Below, one piece after another: positions 33,200 through 33,500 of a DNA stretch of 33,500 nucleotides. Below the pieces are notes generated by a model that was not told where the DNA came from, did not search any database, and saw only the letters and a program-made list of their open reading frames with translations. The stretch covers positions 920,001 to 953,500 of the forward strand of contig JACVTC010000036.1 of the NCBI GenBank assembly GCA_016946835.1. The letters are read 5' to 3'. Source of the stretch: Neocallimastix lanati (nom. inval.) (taxonomy: Eukaryota > Neocallimastigomycota > Neocallimastigomycetes > Neocallimastigales > Neocallimastigaceae). The position numbers were made by a program, and so were the translations under genes. Position 1 is the stretch's first letter. Each line of letters begins with the position of its first letter.

Positions 33200-33500
33200 A
33201 TAATTATTTTAAAAAGTAGTAAAATAATAAATAACAACACATATTAAAGTTATATGCTAGACTAAATATGCATATATAATCAATATATACATATTATAGA
33301 TATATCAAACATATATACTGTTTGTACGCATATTTATGTCAATATGTAACATTTATACATTTATGCTTTTATTTTTTTATTTTTTTTTTTTCTCACATAT
33401 AACTATTCTTTGTTAATAAAAGTGTTAAAACCTCTATAAATACTATTTATATCATAACGTAGCTGAAGTTACGTTGGGTGTTATGAGGGCTGAGGAACGC
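32743..33500. other. Downstream intergenic region with GC jump at the edge
   Basis: (AAT)n at 32769-32820, T-runs at 32919-32943 and 33169-33195, then unique AT-rich sequence with no gene. From about 33455 the composition changes abruptly to roughly balanced bases. The stretch contains the inverted words AACGTA and TACGTT (33457-33476). It may be the edge of a transposon or gene outside the window; a TATAAATA lies about 20 bp before it. Confidence 0.5.

Overview
The window looks like nuclear DNA of an anaerobic gut fungus (Neocallimastigomycota, the Neocallimastix/Piromyces/Anaeromyces group). The genes have many short spliceosomal introns (GTATGT/GTAAGT donors, TAG/AAG acceptors). Intergenic DNA is almost pure A/T with long homopolymers and trinucleotide arrays. 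At the right end lies a solute-binding-domain/7TM receptor of a type expanded in these fungi. This assignment is inference; no rRNA or marker gene is present.

Layout. (1) 1-1258, minus: a broken fragment of a giant-virus-type (Nucleocytoviricota) SF2 helicase running off the left edge. (2) 1311-2785, minus: a 5'-truncated LINE relic whose poly(A) end lies next to the viral fragment. (3) 4079-7567, minus: an eight-exon TRIP4/Rqt4 zinc-finger gene. (4) 8383-13054, plus: a fourteen-exon HBS1 translational GTPase, divergent from TRIP4. (5) 13055-18521: gene-poor AT desert with a tandem duplication and one GC-richer unidentified island. (6) 18522-20718, plus: a two-exon coiled-coil protein with a HAP1_N/TRAK-like CC1 box and a C-terminal membrane anchor. 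(7) 20719-27985: a non-genic block with a long (ATTTTT)n array, a tandem repeat ending in a perfect hairpin, a Ty1/copia relic (minus) and a second LINE relic (plus). (8) 29328-32742, plus: the solute-binding-domain/7TM receptor, whose first exons do not join in frame. (9) A GC jump in the last 45 bases that may be the edge of another element.

How the genes relate. HBS1 (no-go decay, with Dom34/Pelota) and TRIP4/Rqt4 (ribosome quality-control trigger complex, splitting collided ribosomes) act on the same problem and sit head to head over an 816-bp shared upstream region. The TRAK-like protein and the receptor are independent of that pair. The relics at both ends (viral helicase, two copies of one LINE family, copia) show decayed invasions flanking a conserved gene block.

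Exon coordinates were derived by hand from splice signals and checked for codon phase. TRIP4 (565 aa), HBS1 (610 aa) and the TRAK-like protein (638 aa) all close in phase. The receptor closes from exon 3 onward but not at its first two junctions.
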